Origin: Chloroflexota bacterium
GTDB lineage: Bacteria > Chloroflexota > Dehalococcoidia > Tepidiformales > Tepidiformaceae
Direction: 5' to 3'
Assembly (NCBI GenBank): GCA_016191435.1
Contig: JACPOQ010000043.1
Coordinates: forward strand, 62,001-126,000
DNA: 64,000 nt
Position 1 is the first letter of the stretch. Every line of letters starts with the position of its first letter. Below, piece after piece: positions 16,546 through 26,152 of this stretch. A program made the position numbers and the translations under genes. A model generated the notes under the pieces. That model made no database searches. It was not told the origin of the DNA and was given only the letters and a program-made list of their open reading frames with translations.

Positions 16546-17772
16546 ATGGGGATTCTTCCCCCGGGACGCCCGCTTCGTTCGATGGCCGATCTGACGGCGC
16601 GCCGGCTGGCGCTAGGCCGGCTGGCGAAGCTGCGCACCGGCCGTCTGCGCGTCATCCTGCCGGGGGGCAGCGAGCGGACATTCGGGCCACGGACCAGCGA
16701 GCTGGCCGCCACGGTGCGCGTGCACGACGAGGGCGTGTTCCGGCGCCTGCTATTCGAAGGCGAAGCCGGGTTCGCGGAGGCCTACGTCGACGGGGCCTGG
16801 GAGACGGACGACCTGGTGGCGCTGCTCGCGCTTGGCGCGCGGGCGCGCCAGCAATTGCGCTTCAACGAGGCCACAACGGCGTTGCTTTCGCGGCTGGAGG
16901 CGCGGCGCCAGTCGCGGTCGCGGGCGCCCGGCACGGCGCGCGCGAGCAAGGAGAACGTGGTCGCGCACTACGACCATGGCAACGACTTCTACGGGCTCTG
17001 GCTGGATGAATCGATGAGCTATTCGTGCGCAGTGTTCGCGGGCCCGGCGCAGTCCCTCGAAGCAGCGCAGGAGAACAAGCTGCGGCTGATGGCCGAAAAG
17101 GCCGGGATCCGGGATGGCGACCGCGTGCTCGATATCGGCTGCGGGTGGGGCGCGTTCGCCCGCTACGCCGCGCGCCACTATGGCTGCAAGGTCACGGGGA
17201 TTACGCTTTCGCCGAACCAGCTGGCGCTGGCGCGCGAACGGACCGCCGCCGAGGGCCTCGATGACCGCGTGTCGTTCGAGCTCGCCGATTACCGCGAGTT
17301 CCGTGGCAGCTTCGACCGCATCGTCAGCATCGGGATGTTCGAACATGTGGGGGCGGATTACTGGGAGACGTTCTTCCGCGCTTGCCGGCGGCTCCTCGCG
17401 CCGGGCGGCCGCATGGCGCTCCAGAGCATCACGCTGCCGGACCGCGCGCTGGCCGCCCACCTGGCGAGCAGCGGCTGGATCCAGCGCCACATCTTCCCGG
17501 GCGCGGCGCTACCTTCACTCGCGGCGATCGAGCGAGCGGCGAGCCGCGGCGGCTTCTTGCTCGTCCACGCCGAGGACATCGGGCCGCACTACGCGACCAC
17601 GCTGCACCACTGGCGGGCACGGTTCCTCGGGGAGCTGGAGGCCGTGCGGGCGCTCGGTTACGACGACCAGTTCATCCGCCGATGGGATTACTATCTCGCC
17701 CTTTCCGAGGCGGGATTCTTGACTCGCACGACATGCGACATGCAGGTGGTATTCGAACCCGCGCCGGAGTAG
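16546..17772 (+). CDS. cfa: Cyclopropane-fatty-acyl-phospholipid synthase-type methyltransferase
   Basis: 408 residues. The C-terminal domain contains HYDHGNDFYGLWLDESMSYS, the SAM motif VLDIGCGWGAFARYAA, GITLSPNQLALAR, VSIGMFEHVG and WDYYLALSEAGF, all typical of Cfa/CmaA enzymes. These transfer the SAM methyl group to the double bond of a phospholipid acyl chain, giving a cyclopropane or, with a reductase, a methyl branch. The N-terminal 100 residues form the usual lipid-binding region. It begins one base after the stop of the desaturase-like gene, so the two proteins are probably made together and act in sequence. Confidence 0.92.
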   Translation: MGILPPGRPLRSMADLTARRLALGRLAKLRTGRLRVILPGGSERTFGPRTSELAATVRVHDEGVFRRLLFEGEAGFAEAYVDGAWETDDLVALLALGARARQQLRFNEATTALLSRLEARRQSRSRAPGTARASKENVVAHYDHGNDFYGLWLDESMSYSCAVFAGPAQSLEAAQENKLRLMAEKAGIRDGDRVLDIGCGWGAFARYAARHYGCKVTGITLSPNQLALARERTAAEGLDDRVSFELADYREFRGSFDRIVSIGMFEHVGADYWETFFRACRRLLAPGGRMALQSITLPDRALAAHLASSGWIQRHIFPGAALPSLAAIERAASRGGFLLVHAEDIGPHYATTLHHWRARFLGELEAVRALGYDDQFIRRWDYYLALSEAGFLTRTTCDMQVVFEPAPE

Positions 17773-17884
17773 TGTGAGCCGCGCCACACCCGCGATGGTC
17801 CCAACGGCCGATGCTGGGGTGCCGGCGCGGTGGTAGCATGCCCGCTAAATTCGGGGGGCTTGTGACTCGATACCCGAGCACGCC

Positions 17885-20800
17885 GTGTGCTTCGAGCGGT
17901 CGCCAGTCCACCGCACGGCGATGGGCAGCATTGGCCTGCGCGAGGCTCTGGACGTGACTCGGGCGGGCCGCACGGTAGAGGCGACGACGAGCCTCGGCTC
18001 GTTGCTGCAGGGCACGGAGAGCGGGCGGCTGGCGCTGAGGCGCGCAGTGGAGATCGCGAGCGATATCTGCTCCGCCCTGGCAGCGGTGCATGAAAGCGGC
18101 CATGTCCACCGCGACATCAAGCCGGCGAACATCCTGATCGATGACAACGGCCACGCCAGTCTCGCGGGCTCGGGGCTGCTGGCCGTTCCGGGAAAACGCG
18201 GCGGCGGGCCGCTTATGGTCGGCACGGCACTGTATATGCCGCCGGAGCAGGTGGTCGGCGAAGATATCGGGCCGTGGAGCGACCTGTACTCGCTCGGGGC
18301 GGTGCTCTACGAGATGACCACCGGCCGGCCTCCGTTTATTGGAGATGACACGGTGGCGGTGGTCTCGCAGCACTTGAACATCGCGCCGGTCGCGCCATCG
18401 GCACGCAACGCTGAACTGCCGGCCGAGGTCGACGACCTCATCCTCGCGCTGTTGGCGAAGCAGCCGCGGCGGCGGGCCGCATCGGCGCTGGAGGTGCTGC
18501 GGCGCCTCGAGGCGATCCGCGCCGGGCTCGAGAGCCCCCAACCCGCTCGGGCGCAGTCCCGGGAGCCGCGGTTTGGCCGGTCGGATTGGGGCCGTTTCGT
18601 CGGGCGCCAGGAGGAGTTCGGCCAACTCCGGCGGGCATTCGAAGCGGCGGGCACGGGGACGCCGCCGCTGGTGGTGCTGGTGGGCGAGCCGGGGATGGGC
18701 AAGACGCGTCTGGCGGACGAATTCGCGGTACACGCGCAGCTCGCCGGGGCGCGGGTGATGAAGGGCCGCTCGACGGGCGAGGCGGGCATGCCGTTCATGT
18801 CCTTCGTGCGGGCGTTCTCCCAGTACGCCCACTCCATTTCGGACGCGGAACTCGCGGCGCAGCTGGGTGATGGCGCCCCGGAGCTGCTGGCGTTGGTGCC
18901 GGAGTGGGCGAGCCGGCTGGCGGATATCCCGCCGGCCCCGCGCCTCGATGACGACGTGGAGCGGCAGCGGCTGTTCGCGAGCATCGCGGGCTTCCTCGAA
19001 CGCGCCGCGGCCGATTCGAGCCTCCTGGTGGTGCTGGACGACACGCACTGGGCCGATGAAGCGACTGTGCGCCTGCTGGACCACGCGGTCCGCAGCCTGG
19101 CCCATGCGCGAGTGCTGTTCATCGCCACGTGCCGCGAAATCGAGCTCAGCGACCACACCTTGCTGGCGCAGACGTTGAACCGGCTCGGCCGCGACCGCCT
19201 ATCGACGCGGGTGGCCATGGCGGGGCTTTCGCTGCCGCAGGTGCATCAGCTGGTGACGCTAATCGGCGAGCAGGACGTCTCCGAGGCGTTCGCTCGCTTC
19301 CTGCTGCAGCAGACGCAGGGCAACCCGTTCTTCATCGAAGAGATCCTGAAGCATTTGGTGGAAATCGGGACCCTGCGGTACACCGGCGGGCGCTGGGTGA
19401 CCGACCGAGACGTCCGCGCGGACGTGCCGGTGGGCATCCGTGAAGTGCTCGATACGCGCCTTTCACGGCTCAGCGAACCCTGCCGGCAACTGCTCACCGC
19501 GGCATCGGCGATGGGGGGCGGCTTCTCGCCGGGCGTGCTCGCGGCGGCGACGGCCCAGGACGAGGAGCAGGTGTTCGAGCTCCTCGATGAGGCGGCCGCG
19601 GCCCACATCGTCACCGAGGAAAGTGACCGCGGCGGCCCTGTGTTCGAGTTCAAGCACGCGCTGATCCGGCAGACGCTCTACAGCGAGATGAGTCCCTCGC
19701 GGGCGATCCGGCTGCACCGTGCGATCGGCGCGGCGATCGAATCCACATCCGGGGAGGACGCCCCGGGGCGGCTGCCGGAGCTGGCGTTCCATTACTGGAA
19801 GGCCGCCGCGCGCGGCGCGGATGCGGGGCGGGCAATCGACTACCTGGAGCGGGCGGGCGCGTATTCAGCCGGGGCGCTTGCGTTCGAAGACGCCATCGAC
19901 CACTACCGGCGGGCGCTCGGGCTCGTGGAGGCGTACGGCGGCGCGGACGAGCTGCGGCGCTGCGACCTGCTCCTCGGCCTTGGCGATGCACAACGGCGCC
20001 TGGGCGAAACGAAAGATGCGCGCGAAACGCTGCAGCAAGCGGCCGCCATCGCCGACAGGCTCGGGAGCGCCGAGCGCCTGGCGCATGTGGCGCTCGACCT
20101 GCCAAGCCGGCGGGACCCGGGCATCGTGGACCAGCGGCGCGCCGGGCTGCTCTCCCAGGCGCTCGAACGAGTTGACGCGGCCGATGTGCGGCTCCGCGCT
20201 CGGCTTACCGCCAAACTGGCGGCAACCCTGTTCTGGGGGCCGGACCCGGCGATGCGGGAACAGTTGAGCGCACAGGCGATTTCGCTGGCGAAGGAGAGCG
20301 GCGACGGCCTCACGCTCTTTGAGGCACTCGATTCGCGCCATTTCGTGCTTGCGGCGCCCGGCCAGCTGGGCGAACGGCTGGCCATTTCCGCGGCGATGGC
20401 GGACCTCGCGACCTCTACGGGCGAGGCGCAACTGGCGTTCAAAGCCCATTACGCGCGACTGCTGGACCTGTGGGAGGCGGGCGAGTTCGCGGAGGGCGAC
20501 GCCGAACTGCAGGCCCTTGAGCTTGAGGCGAGCAGGCTACGGCGAGCTTCCTATACATGGGTGCTCGCGACGGCGCGCGTATTGCGCGCGCAGATGCGCG
20601 GCCAGTTCGCTGAAGCGCGGGCGCTGGCGCATGACGCACGGGACCTGGGGCGAACCACGGGCGGCCTGGTCGCCTTCCAGATGTACACGGCTCAGATGTT
20701 CGCGCTGAACCGGGCGATGGGCGCCGCGCAGGACGAGCCGCTCATCCGGCGCTTCGTCGACGAGTCGCCGGAAGGGATCCCGGTCTGGCGCTGCGGCCTG

Positions 20801-21919
20801 ACGGTCCTGCTTGCGGCCCGGGATCCGGCGGAAGCGCGGCCACACTTCGAGCAGCTTGTGACCCAGGGCCTGGCGAAACTGCCGCGGGACCCGAACTTCA
20901 TGACGAGCATCGCCTACCTGAGCGAGGCCGCGGCGGCCCTTGGCGACGTGGCCGCGGCCTCGGAACTGTACGATCTCTTCCTGCCGTACGATCGCCGGAG
21001 CGTCATCGTGAACACCGGCGTCGCTTATGAGAACTGCACGTCGCACTATCTTGGCATGCTCGCGGCCGTGGCCCGCGACTGGCCCCGCGCACTTCGCCAC
21101 TTCGATGAGGCGGTCGCCTTCAACACGAAGGCAGGCGCGCTCCCGTACCTCGCGGCGACGAACTGCGAGCTCGCGCGGACGCTGATGAACCGCGGCCATG
21201 CCGGCGATGGCCTTCGTGCGCTGGGGCTTATCAACGATGCGATAAAGGTCGGCCACGAGGTGGGCGCGGGCGGGCCGGTCGCGGTCGCGGTGGCGTTGAA
21301 GGCACGCTTGCAGGGGCTGGACGCGGCCGGCGCTTCCGTCGGCGACTCCATCGAGTCGCTCGTCGCCACTCCCATCAGCAGCCTGCTGCGGATGGACCTC
21401 GAGCGCGCCGACGACGGGACGGTCACGCTGCTGTTCACGGACATTGAGAACTCAACCGCCATCAATGAGCGGGTCGGTGATGAGGCCTGGCTGGAGTTGG
21501 TGCGCGAACACAACAGGCTCGTGCGGGAGGAGATTGCGCGCCACCGGGGGCACGAAGTGAAGTCCATGGGCGACGGCTTCATGGTCGCGTTCGCGGCCAC
21601 CGATCTGGCTATTGATTTCGCGATCGCGGTGCAACGCACCTTCCGCGGCCGCAACGCCACGGCCGAGGTGCCGATCGCGGTGCGGATTGGCATCCACACG
21701 GGCGAGGCGTTGCGGGAAGAGGGCGACTTCTTCGGGCGCGACGTGAACTATGCGGCGCGCACGGCGGCGTGTGCGTCGGGCGGCGAAATCGTGGTCAGTG
21801 CCGCTACGCGCCAGCGCATCGCCGGCCGCCCGGACATCACAGCGACCGAACGCGCGCCGGTCGCGCTCAAGGGCTTCGATGGGCTTCAGACGCTCTACAC
21901 TTGCGCCCCGGCGGGATGA
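17885..21919 (+). CDS. Degenerate kinase C-lobe / AAA-type ATPase / TPR / class III nucleotide cyclase fusion
   Basis: 1344 residues. Residues about 25-210 match only the C-lobe of a Ser/Thr kinase: HVHRDIKPANILID (HRD at 75-77), GTALYMPPEQ and SDLYSLGAVLYEM. There is no glycine-rich loop or VAIK lysine, and DFG is replaced by GSG (ASLAGSGLL, about residue 95), so it is probably a pseudokinase. An ATPase follows (FVGRQEEF, Walker A GEPGMGKT near 267, Walker B LLVVLDDTHWAD near 380), then TPR-like helices (about 640-1150) and a C-terminal cyclase with FTDIENST (about 1184), KSMGDGFM and FGRDVNYAAR, retaining metal-binding Asp, substrate Lys, Asn and Arg. The cyclase looks active. A TAGCAT box is at 17834-17839; start uncertain (GTG 17885 or ATG 17921). 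Confidence 0.9.
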   Translation: MCFERSPVHRTAMGSIGLREALDVTRAGRTVEATTSLGSLLQGTESGRLALRRAVEIASDICSALAAVHESGHVHRDIKPANILIDDNGHASLAGSGLLAVPGKRGGGPLMVGTALYMPPEQVVGEDIGPWSDLYSLGAVLYEMTTGRPPFIGDDTVAVVSQHLNIAPVAPSARNAELPAEVDDLILALLAKQPRRRAASALEVLRRLEAIRAGLESPQPARAQSREPRFGRSDWGRFVGRQEEFGQLRRAFEAAGTGTPPLVVLVGEPGMGKTRLADEFAVHAQLAGARVMKGRSTGEAGMPFMSFVRAFSQYAHSISDAELAAQLGDGAPELLALVPEWASRLADIPPAPRLDDDVERQRLFASIAGFLERAAADSSLLVVLDDTHWADEATVRLLDHAVRSLAHARVLFIATCREIELSDHTLLAQTLNRLGRDRLSTRVAMAGLSLPQVHQLVTLIGEQDVSEAFARFLLQQTQGNPFFIEEILKHLVEIGTLRYTGGRWVTDRDVRADVPVGIREVLDTRLSRLSEPCRQLLTAASAMGGGFSPGVLAAATAQDEEQVFELLDEAAAAHIVTEESDRGGPVFEFKHALIRQTLYSEMSPSRAIRLHRAIGAAIESTSGEDAPGRLPELAFHYWKAAARGADAGRAIDYLERAGAYSAGALAFEDAIDHYRRALGLVEAYGGADELRRCDLLLGLGDAQRRLGETKDARETLQQAAAIADRLGSAERLAHVALDLPSRRDPGIVDQRRAGLLSQALERVDAADVRLRARLTAKLAATLFWGPDPAMREQLSAQAISLAKESGDGLTLFEALDSRHFVLAAPGQLGERLAISAAMADLATSTGEAQLAFKAHYARLLDLWEAGEFAEGDAELQALELEASRLRRASYTWVLATARVLRAQMRGQFAEARALAHDARDLGRTTGGLVAFQMYTAQMFALNRAMGAAQDEPLIRRFVDESPEGIPVWRCGLTVLLAARDPAEARPHFEQLVTQGLAKLPRDPNFMTSIAYLSEAAAALGDVAAASELYDLFLPYDRRSVIVNTGVAYENCTSHYLGMLAAVARDWPRALRHFDEAVAFNTKAGALPYLAATNCELARTLMNRGHAGDGLRALGLINDAIKVGHEVGAGGPVAVAVALKARLQGLDAAGASVGDSIESLVATPISSLLRMDLERADDGTVTLLFTDIENSTAINERVGDEAWLELVREHNRLVREEIARHRGHEVKSMGDGFMVAFAATDLAIDFAIAVQRTFRGRNATAEVPIAVRIGIHTGEALREEGDFFGRDVNYAARTAACASGGEIVVSAATRQRIAGRPDITATERAPVALKGFDGLQTLYTCAPAG

Positions 21920-21939
21920 GCGGAAGCGAGGGGGCCGGT

Positions 21940-22780
21940 TCAGCCGGCTGGGAGCGCGGGCCAGTCCAGCCAGTCACAGATGGCGCGGCCCATGATCCAC
22001 TCTTTGTCCTCGGGCGTGAGCCAGGTGAGCTCGTCGGTGAAGAGCGTGATGGCTTCGCGCCAGGTGCAGGGCAGGCGCGTCCAATCGGTGCCCCAGAACA
22101 TGCGGCGCGGCCCGAAGGCGTCGTAGACCTGCCGGATGTAGCCGTGGACATCGGCGAAAGGGTAGGGCTGGGCGCTGTAGCAGGGGAGCGCGGAGGCCTT
22201 CACGGCGACGTTCGGGAAGCGCGCGAGCGCGAGCACTTCGCCGAGATTCGCGAACGCGGCCTCGCCGGGCGGGCCCCAGAGCGCGAGGTGGTCGATGGTC
22301 AGCTTGAGCCCCGGGTGCCGCTCGGCGACGGCGCCGATGGCCGGGACCGAGCCCGGGACGAACACCATCAGCGGGACGCCCGCCAGCTCCGCCGCGGCCC
22401 AGAGCCAGTCGGCGGTGCCATCGGCGAGCCACGCCCGCTGGTGGCGGGCATGGAAGGTGGCGCGGACGCCGAGCATGCCGGGCTGGTCGCGCCAATGTGA
22501 CAGCAACTCCGGGGCCGGGGCCTCGATGGCGAGCCGGCCCATGACGCCGAAGCGTTTCGGGGTACCGCCGTGCACCGGCGAGTGCGACATCGTTGCGGTC
22601 GCCTTCCCACGACGGCGGGACGAGCACGGTGCGGTCCACGCCGGCCGTGTCCATCGCTTCGACCACCACTTCAGGCGTTACCGGGTAGGGCTTTTGCGCC
22701 TGTGCCGCGCGGCCCGGAGGCCATGGGCGCTCGGGTGAATCGGCGGCCCAAACGTGCACCTGAGCATCGACGATGAACAT
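21940..22780 (-). pseudogene. Amidohydrolase family protein, frameshifted
   Basis: Begins MFIVDAQVHVWAADSPERPW, with the metal-binding DxQxHxW start of the amidohydrolase_2 (COG3618) family, and continues to NDVALAGARRYP. The remainder (KRFGVMGRLAIEAPAPELL, LTIDHLALWGPP, MFWGTDWTRLPC) is in another frame. Deleting one base in the four-G run at 22559-22562 joins them as RRYPKRFGVMG. Relatives hydrolyse lactones or decarboxylate aromatic acids. The rest is intact, so a recent mutation or sequence error is likely. It is tail to tail with the cyclase gene (20 bp). Confidence 0.85.
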
Positions 22781-22786
22781 GCCGGC

Positions 22787-22792
22787 ATCGTA
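22787..22792 (-). promoter_or_regulatory. -10 box for leaderless amidohydrolase gene
   Basis: TACGAT on the minus strand, six bases (GCCGGC) before ATG 22780. Confidence 0.5.
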
Positions 22793-23005
22793 CAGGGCCT
22801 GGAGTCGCGGCGTTATGAGAGGAGCGGCGCGGTGGGCCCGCGTGGTACGGCGGCACGGGCGGGTTGACGGCGCCGGTGGCGAGAGGTGCGGGGCGGCAAC
22901 GCGCCGCGCGCGAAGCATGCCGGGCATTGCCGGGGCGGACGCGGGTGGCGGCGCGAAATGCTAGGATGCGGCACAGCCTCGAAGGGGAGGCAACGGAGGG
23001 TGCAG

Positions 23006-24172
23006 ATGCGCATCGGCGTCCATTTCAACTACCAGAACTTCACGGATTGGGAGCGCTTCGAGGCGCACCGCCCGGCCCCGCCGGCCGTTAGCGACAGCCA
23101 GCTGTACGAAGAAGAGCTCCACCTCGGCGGGTTGGTGGAGCCCCTCGGCTTCGATTCCTACTGGGCGATCGACCATCACTTTTCTCCGTACATCATGACG
23201 GCCGGCGCGATCCAGCAGCTGACTTATTTCGCCGGAAAGACGAGCCGCATCGATTTCGGGACGATGGTGATCGTCCTGCCGTGGTACGACCCCGTGGTGG
23301 TGGCGGAGCAGGTGTGCGTGCTTGATAACCTGCTGCAGGGCCGGCAGCTCACGCTGGGGTTGGGACGTGGCGCCGCGAAGCGCGAATTCGACGCCTACCG
23401 CGTGCCGATGGGCGAATCCCGCGACCGCTTCGCCGAGGCGCTGACCGTGCTCCGCAAGGCCCTGACGCAGGAGTGGTTCTCGCACGAAGGCGACTTCTAT
23501 ACGATCCCGGAGACGACGATCCGGCCGCGGCCACGCAACCCGCAGGCGCTCATCGACCGGATGCGGGTGGCCTGGACGAGCCCGGAAACGCTGCCAATCA
23601 CGGCGAACGCCGGCCTCGGGATGCTGATGACGAATCAGAAAAGCTGGGAGGAATACCGTGAAGACGTGCGCGGCTTCAACGCGACGCGGGCGGAGAAGGG
23701 TTGGGCGCCGGTGCAGCCAACCGTCGTGGTCCACGTGGCCTGCTTCGACACCGAAGCGGAGGCGTGGGACACGATCGTGCGGCACACGATCGAAGCGCAG
23801 GACAGCGTGCAGCGGCACTACGGCTGGAAGGAGGTCGAGCGGTTCAAGCACACGAAGGGCTATGAGCAGTACGCAAAGTTCGGCGAGCTCCTGAACACCA
23901 AGAGCATCGAAGAGGTTGGGCAATACGCCGCCCGGCCGCAGGCCTGGGGCACGCCGGACCAGGTGCTGGAAAAGCTTCGGCACGTGCAGCGCATGACGAG
24001 CGCGGAGGAGATCATCGTGAACTTCCGGTTTGGAGGCATGCCGGCGGCCACGGCCGAGCGCTCAATGCGATTGTTCGCGAGTGACGTGCTGCCCCGAGTG
24101 CATGCGCTGGAGGCGCCGCTGCATGAGGACATGACCGGGAGGCCCGTCGCCGGTGCGCCCGCCGGGGGCTAG
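23006..24172 (+). CDS. LLM-class flavin-dependent oxidoreductase
   Basis: 388 residues from MRIGVHFNYQNFTDW, with luciferase-like motifs LGFDSYWAIDHHFSPY, IDFGTMVIVLPWYDPVVVAE, LTLGLGRGAAKREFDAY and a long C-terminal helical part. The EHHF-like segment (DHHFSP) is the substrate/flavin-binding region of alkanal monooxygenase relatives. Substrate unknown. Start ATG 23006 has CGGAGGG upstream; a TAGGAT box is at 22962-22967. Confidence 0.87.
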   Translation: MRIGVHFNYQNFTDWERFEAHRPAPPAVSDSQLYEEELHLGGLVEPLGFDSYWAIDHHFSPYIMTAGAIQQLTYFAGKTSRIDFGTMVIVLPWYDPVVVAEQVCVLDNLLQGRQLTLGLGRGAAKREFDAYRVPMGESRDRFAEALTVLRKALTQEWFSHEGDFYTIPETTIRPRPRNPQALIDRMRVAWTSPETLPITANAGLGMLMTNQKSWEEYREDVRGFNATRAEKGWAPVQPTVVVHVACFDTEAEAWDTIVRHTIEAQDSVQRHYGWKEVERFKHTKGYEQYAKFGELLNTKSIEEVGQYAARPQAWGTPDQVLEKLRHVQRMTSAEEIIVNFRFGGMPAATAERSMRLFASDVLPRVHALEAPLHEDMTGRPVAGAPAGG

Positions 24173-24289
24173 CTGTAGTTCCCACCAAGGTTGCGCACAG
24201 GAAGTAGTCATCAGCTTATACAGATAGCTTGACGACGTGAGGGGCCATGCCGTTGGTTTGGGTTGTCACACCTGACCACGGAGGCCCCC

Positions 24290-24505
24290 ATGTCCCATGC
24301 TAACGCGAAGCTCAACGAGTACGGCCGGCTGCTTCTTGTCAGACGCCTGGAGGAAGGCTGGATCCGCAGGTCGGGCGGCGGGCTTGCGGAGCGTCGGCGC
24401 GAAGGCGTCCCTAATGGGCGGCGAATCCGGATGCGCCGGTGGCGGCGGCGAACGGAAGCTAATCGGCGCCATAGTGTTGTTGAAAAGGCGAGTACAACCA
24501 ACTAG
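24290..24505 (+). pseudogene. IS481-type transposase N-terminal remnant
   Basis: The peptide MSHANAKLNEYGRLLLVRRL, together with the upstream CTGACCACGGAGGCCCCCATG, closely follows the start of IS481-family transposases. After LEEGW the helix-turn-helix expected next is lost or out of frame (another frame reads SAGRAAGLRSVGA), and there is no DDE catalytic domain. It is a decayed fragment and cannot move itself. It lies at the left edge of an AT-richer patch. Confidence 0.55.
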
Positions 24506-24571
24506 AATTGCGCGGGCGGAGCGTCAGATGCTGTTCGAATTGATGGACTGACACCGGCGGAAGGAGTTAGT

Positions 24572-24847
24572 GTGGCCGAGAGCGAGGGGGCATTGAAGAG
24601 AATACGCGAATTGCATTTGCCAGATCTTCCCGATGATGACCAACGGCTCTTGGTGGCGCGTTTCGTTTCCGGACCACTGCGGGAAGCTCAAGGGCCTTTG
24701 TGGCTTTCACCTCGACGAACCCGCGAGCGGATCAGAGCTTTCCAAGAAGTCGTAGCGATCCCATGTGGGAATCAACCTAGCCTCGAATTTCTTGGTTTCT
24801 GGGCGGGCCTTCATCTCACATGCTGCCTCCACCGTTCGATGAAGTAG
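24572..24847 (+). CDS. Small protein with sigma-region-4-like helices
   Basis: 91 residues from GTG 24572, which has a perfect AAGGAG site 5 nt upstream, the best evidence that it is translated. LPDDDQRLLVARFVSGPLRE and GPLWLSPRRTRERIRAFQEV resemble sigma-factor region 4 or similar helix-turn-helix segments. The C-terminus (FLGFWAGLHLTCCLHRSMK) does not, so the end may be frameshifted. It may be a fragment of a regulator. Function unknown. Confidence 0.5.
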   Translation: MAESEGALKRIRELHLPDLPDDDQRLLVARFVSGPLREAQGPLWLSPRRTRERIRAFQEVVAIPCGNQPSLEFLGFWAGLHLTCCLHRSMK

Positions 24848-24972
24848 GAGCTCAGGAGCCGGCGGAACTCCGATCCCGCCGCCAGGACGGCCGTTGAATC
24901 CGCCGATGGGGCATAGAAATGCCCGGCGCTCAGACCTAGGCTGCGATAGCGGCAGAAGGATCGGACATACAA

Positions 24973-25659
24973 GTGAACTCGCGATTACCTGTCACGAAAC
25001 GGAATTCGCTGTTTGCCGTCCTGGGGGCGGCGTTGATCGGCATCGGCGTCGTTTGGGCCACGTCCGCTGCAGCAGGCTCATCTGATCCCCGCGCGAGATC
25101 GGACTACAAGATACCGCCCGCTCTGCTGCCGGGATTGCTCTCGACTGCGAGTGAGTACCAGGCCAAACTTCTGTCCGACGGAGTACTAACGTTCTCGGAA
25201 TATGAGACAGCCGTGTTCGCCGCGGTCCGATGCGAACAAAACACGGGGTTCACGATTCTCGCATTTCCCGAGCCAGGTAAGCCTGGCCGTCCCGGGCCTG
25301 AACTAAGCGCTCGAGGCGAATACCAGTACGTTCAAAGTTCTCCTGCCGAGGGGGCCACTCGGGCGGAAATGGCATCGGCCCTGGGCGCCTGTGAAAACAA
25401 TTACGTCTCGGTGCTTCGCCCACTTTGGGCCGATTATGTGGCGCCGACACAATCCGAAATGCAAGCGGCACGCGACGAAATCGCCAGGTGCCTGAACGCC
25501 GCGGGGGTGAAAGCCCCGCCGCATCCATCCGGGGTCGAACTGATGAAATTGGCGTATCCAGACGGCCCCGGGCGCAGCAGTCAACCGGATCAATTGTATC
25601 GAGGTTGCGCTAGTTCCGTCGCGTCCAAGTTCGACCTGCCCGGGTACATCGGCCAGTGA
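24973..25659 (+). CDS. Secreted protein of unknown function
   Basis: 228 residues from GTG 24973. A signal peptide (FAVLGAALIGIGVVWATSAAAG) is followed by a helical, Cys-containing mature part (Cys in VRCEQN, LGACENN, IARCLNA and YRGCASS; four cysteines that could form two disulphides). No domain is recognised. Codon use and composition are AT-richer than the core genes. Upstream is the small regulator-like gene; the pair may belong to an acquired patch. Confidence 0.7.
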   Translation: MNSRLPVTKRNSLFAVLGAALIGIGVVWATSAAAGSSDPRARSDYKIPPALLPGLLSTASEYQAKLLSDGVLTFSEYETAVFAAVRCEQNTGFTILAFPEPGKPGRPGPELSARGEYQYVQSSPAEGATRAEMASALGACENNYVSVLRPLWADYVAPTQSEMQAARDEIARCLNAAGVKAPPHPSGVELMKLAYPDGPGRSSQPDQLYRGCASSVASKFDLPGYIGQ

Positions 25660-26152
25660 CCCGTCGGCCGACCCGTCGGCCGTGACTCACGTCTCCGCGA
25701 ACTGTTTCGCGTGTTGGTCTGCTATTCTGCATTCTGGCGGCCTCGGCGGTTGGGCTGCGGGCCGCTCCTCTACCGTCGGGGCGATCCGCCCAGGAGCCGC
25801 GCCTCGGACACGATGCCGCTGTCCGGCGCGTTCGAGGTGATACGACACGCGCATTCCTCAGTGGAGATCGCGCTGGCTCAGGCCCACATAGTGAGCCGAG
25901 CGAGCCGCCACGCCCGTCGATCGCGCTGACGGTCTATCTCTCTCCACCGGCGGCCAGAGGCGGCTGTCTCGTGCTTCGCGCATCGAGCGCGGGTTTAGAG
26001 TCGTGGGCGGATGGGCGCGATGCGTAGTGGTGCGGGCGCGGCAGCGCACCGTAAAGAAGTGCAGAGATGCTCGCATTTCGCCGTCACACCCGGCACCCTG
26101 CGGCCCATCGCGGCCATAGCATTCGTGAAGGTCCACTTCCGGGAGTAGCGGC
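25660..26152. other. Intergenic region, 493 bp
   Basis: Starts with a direct repeat of CCGTCGGCCG (two copies 13 bp apart). Open frames of up to about 70-150 codons occur on both strands but lack any domain-like pattern or good start site. A TAGCAT box at 26117-26122 is placed to transcribe the DUF1800 gene with a leader of about 24 nt carrying GGGAG. I see no gene. Confidence 0.5.
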
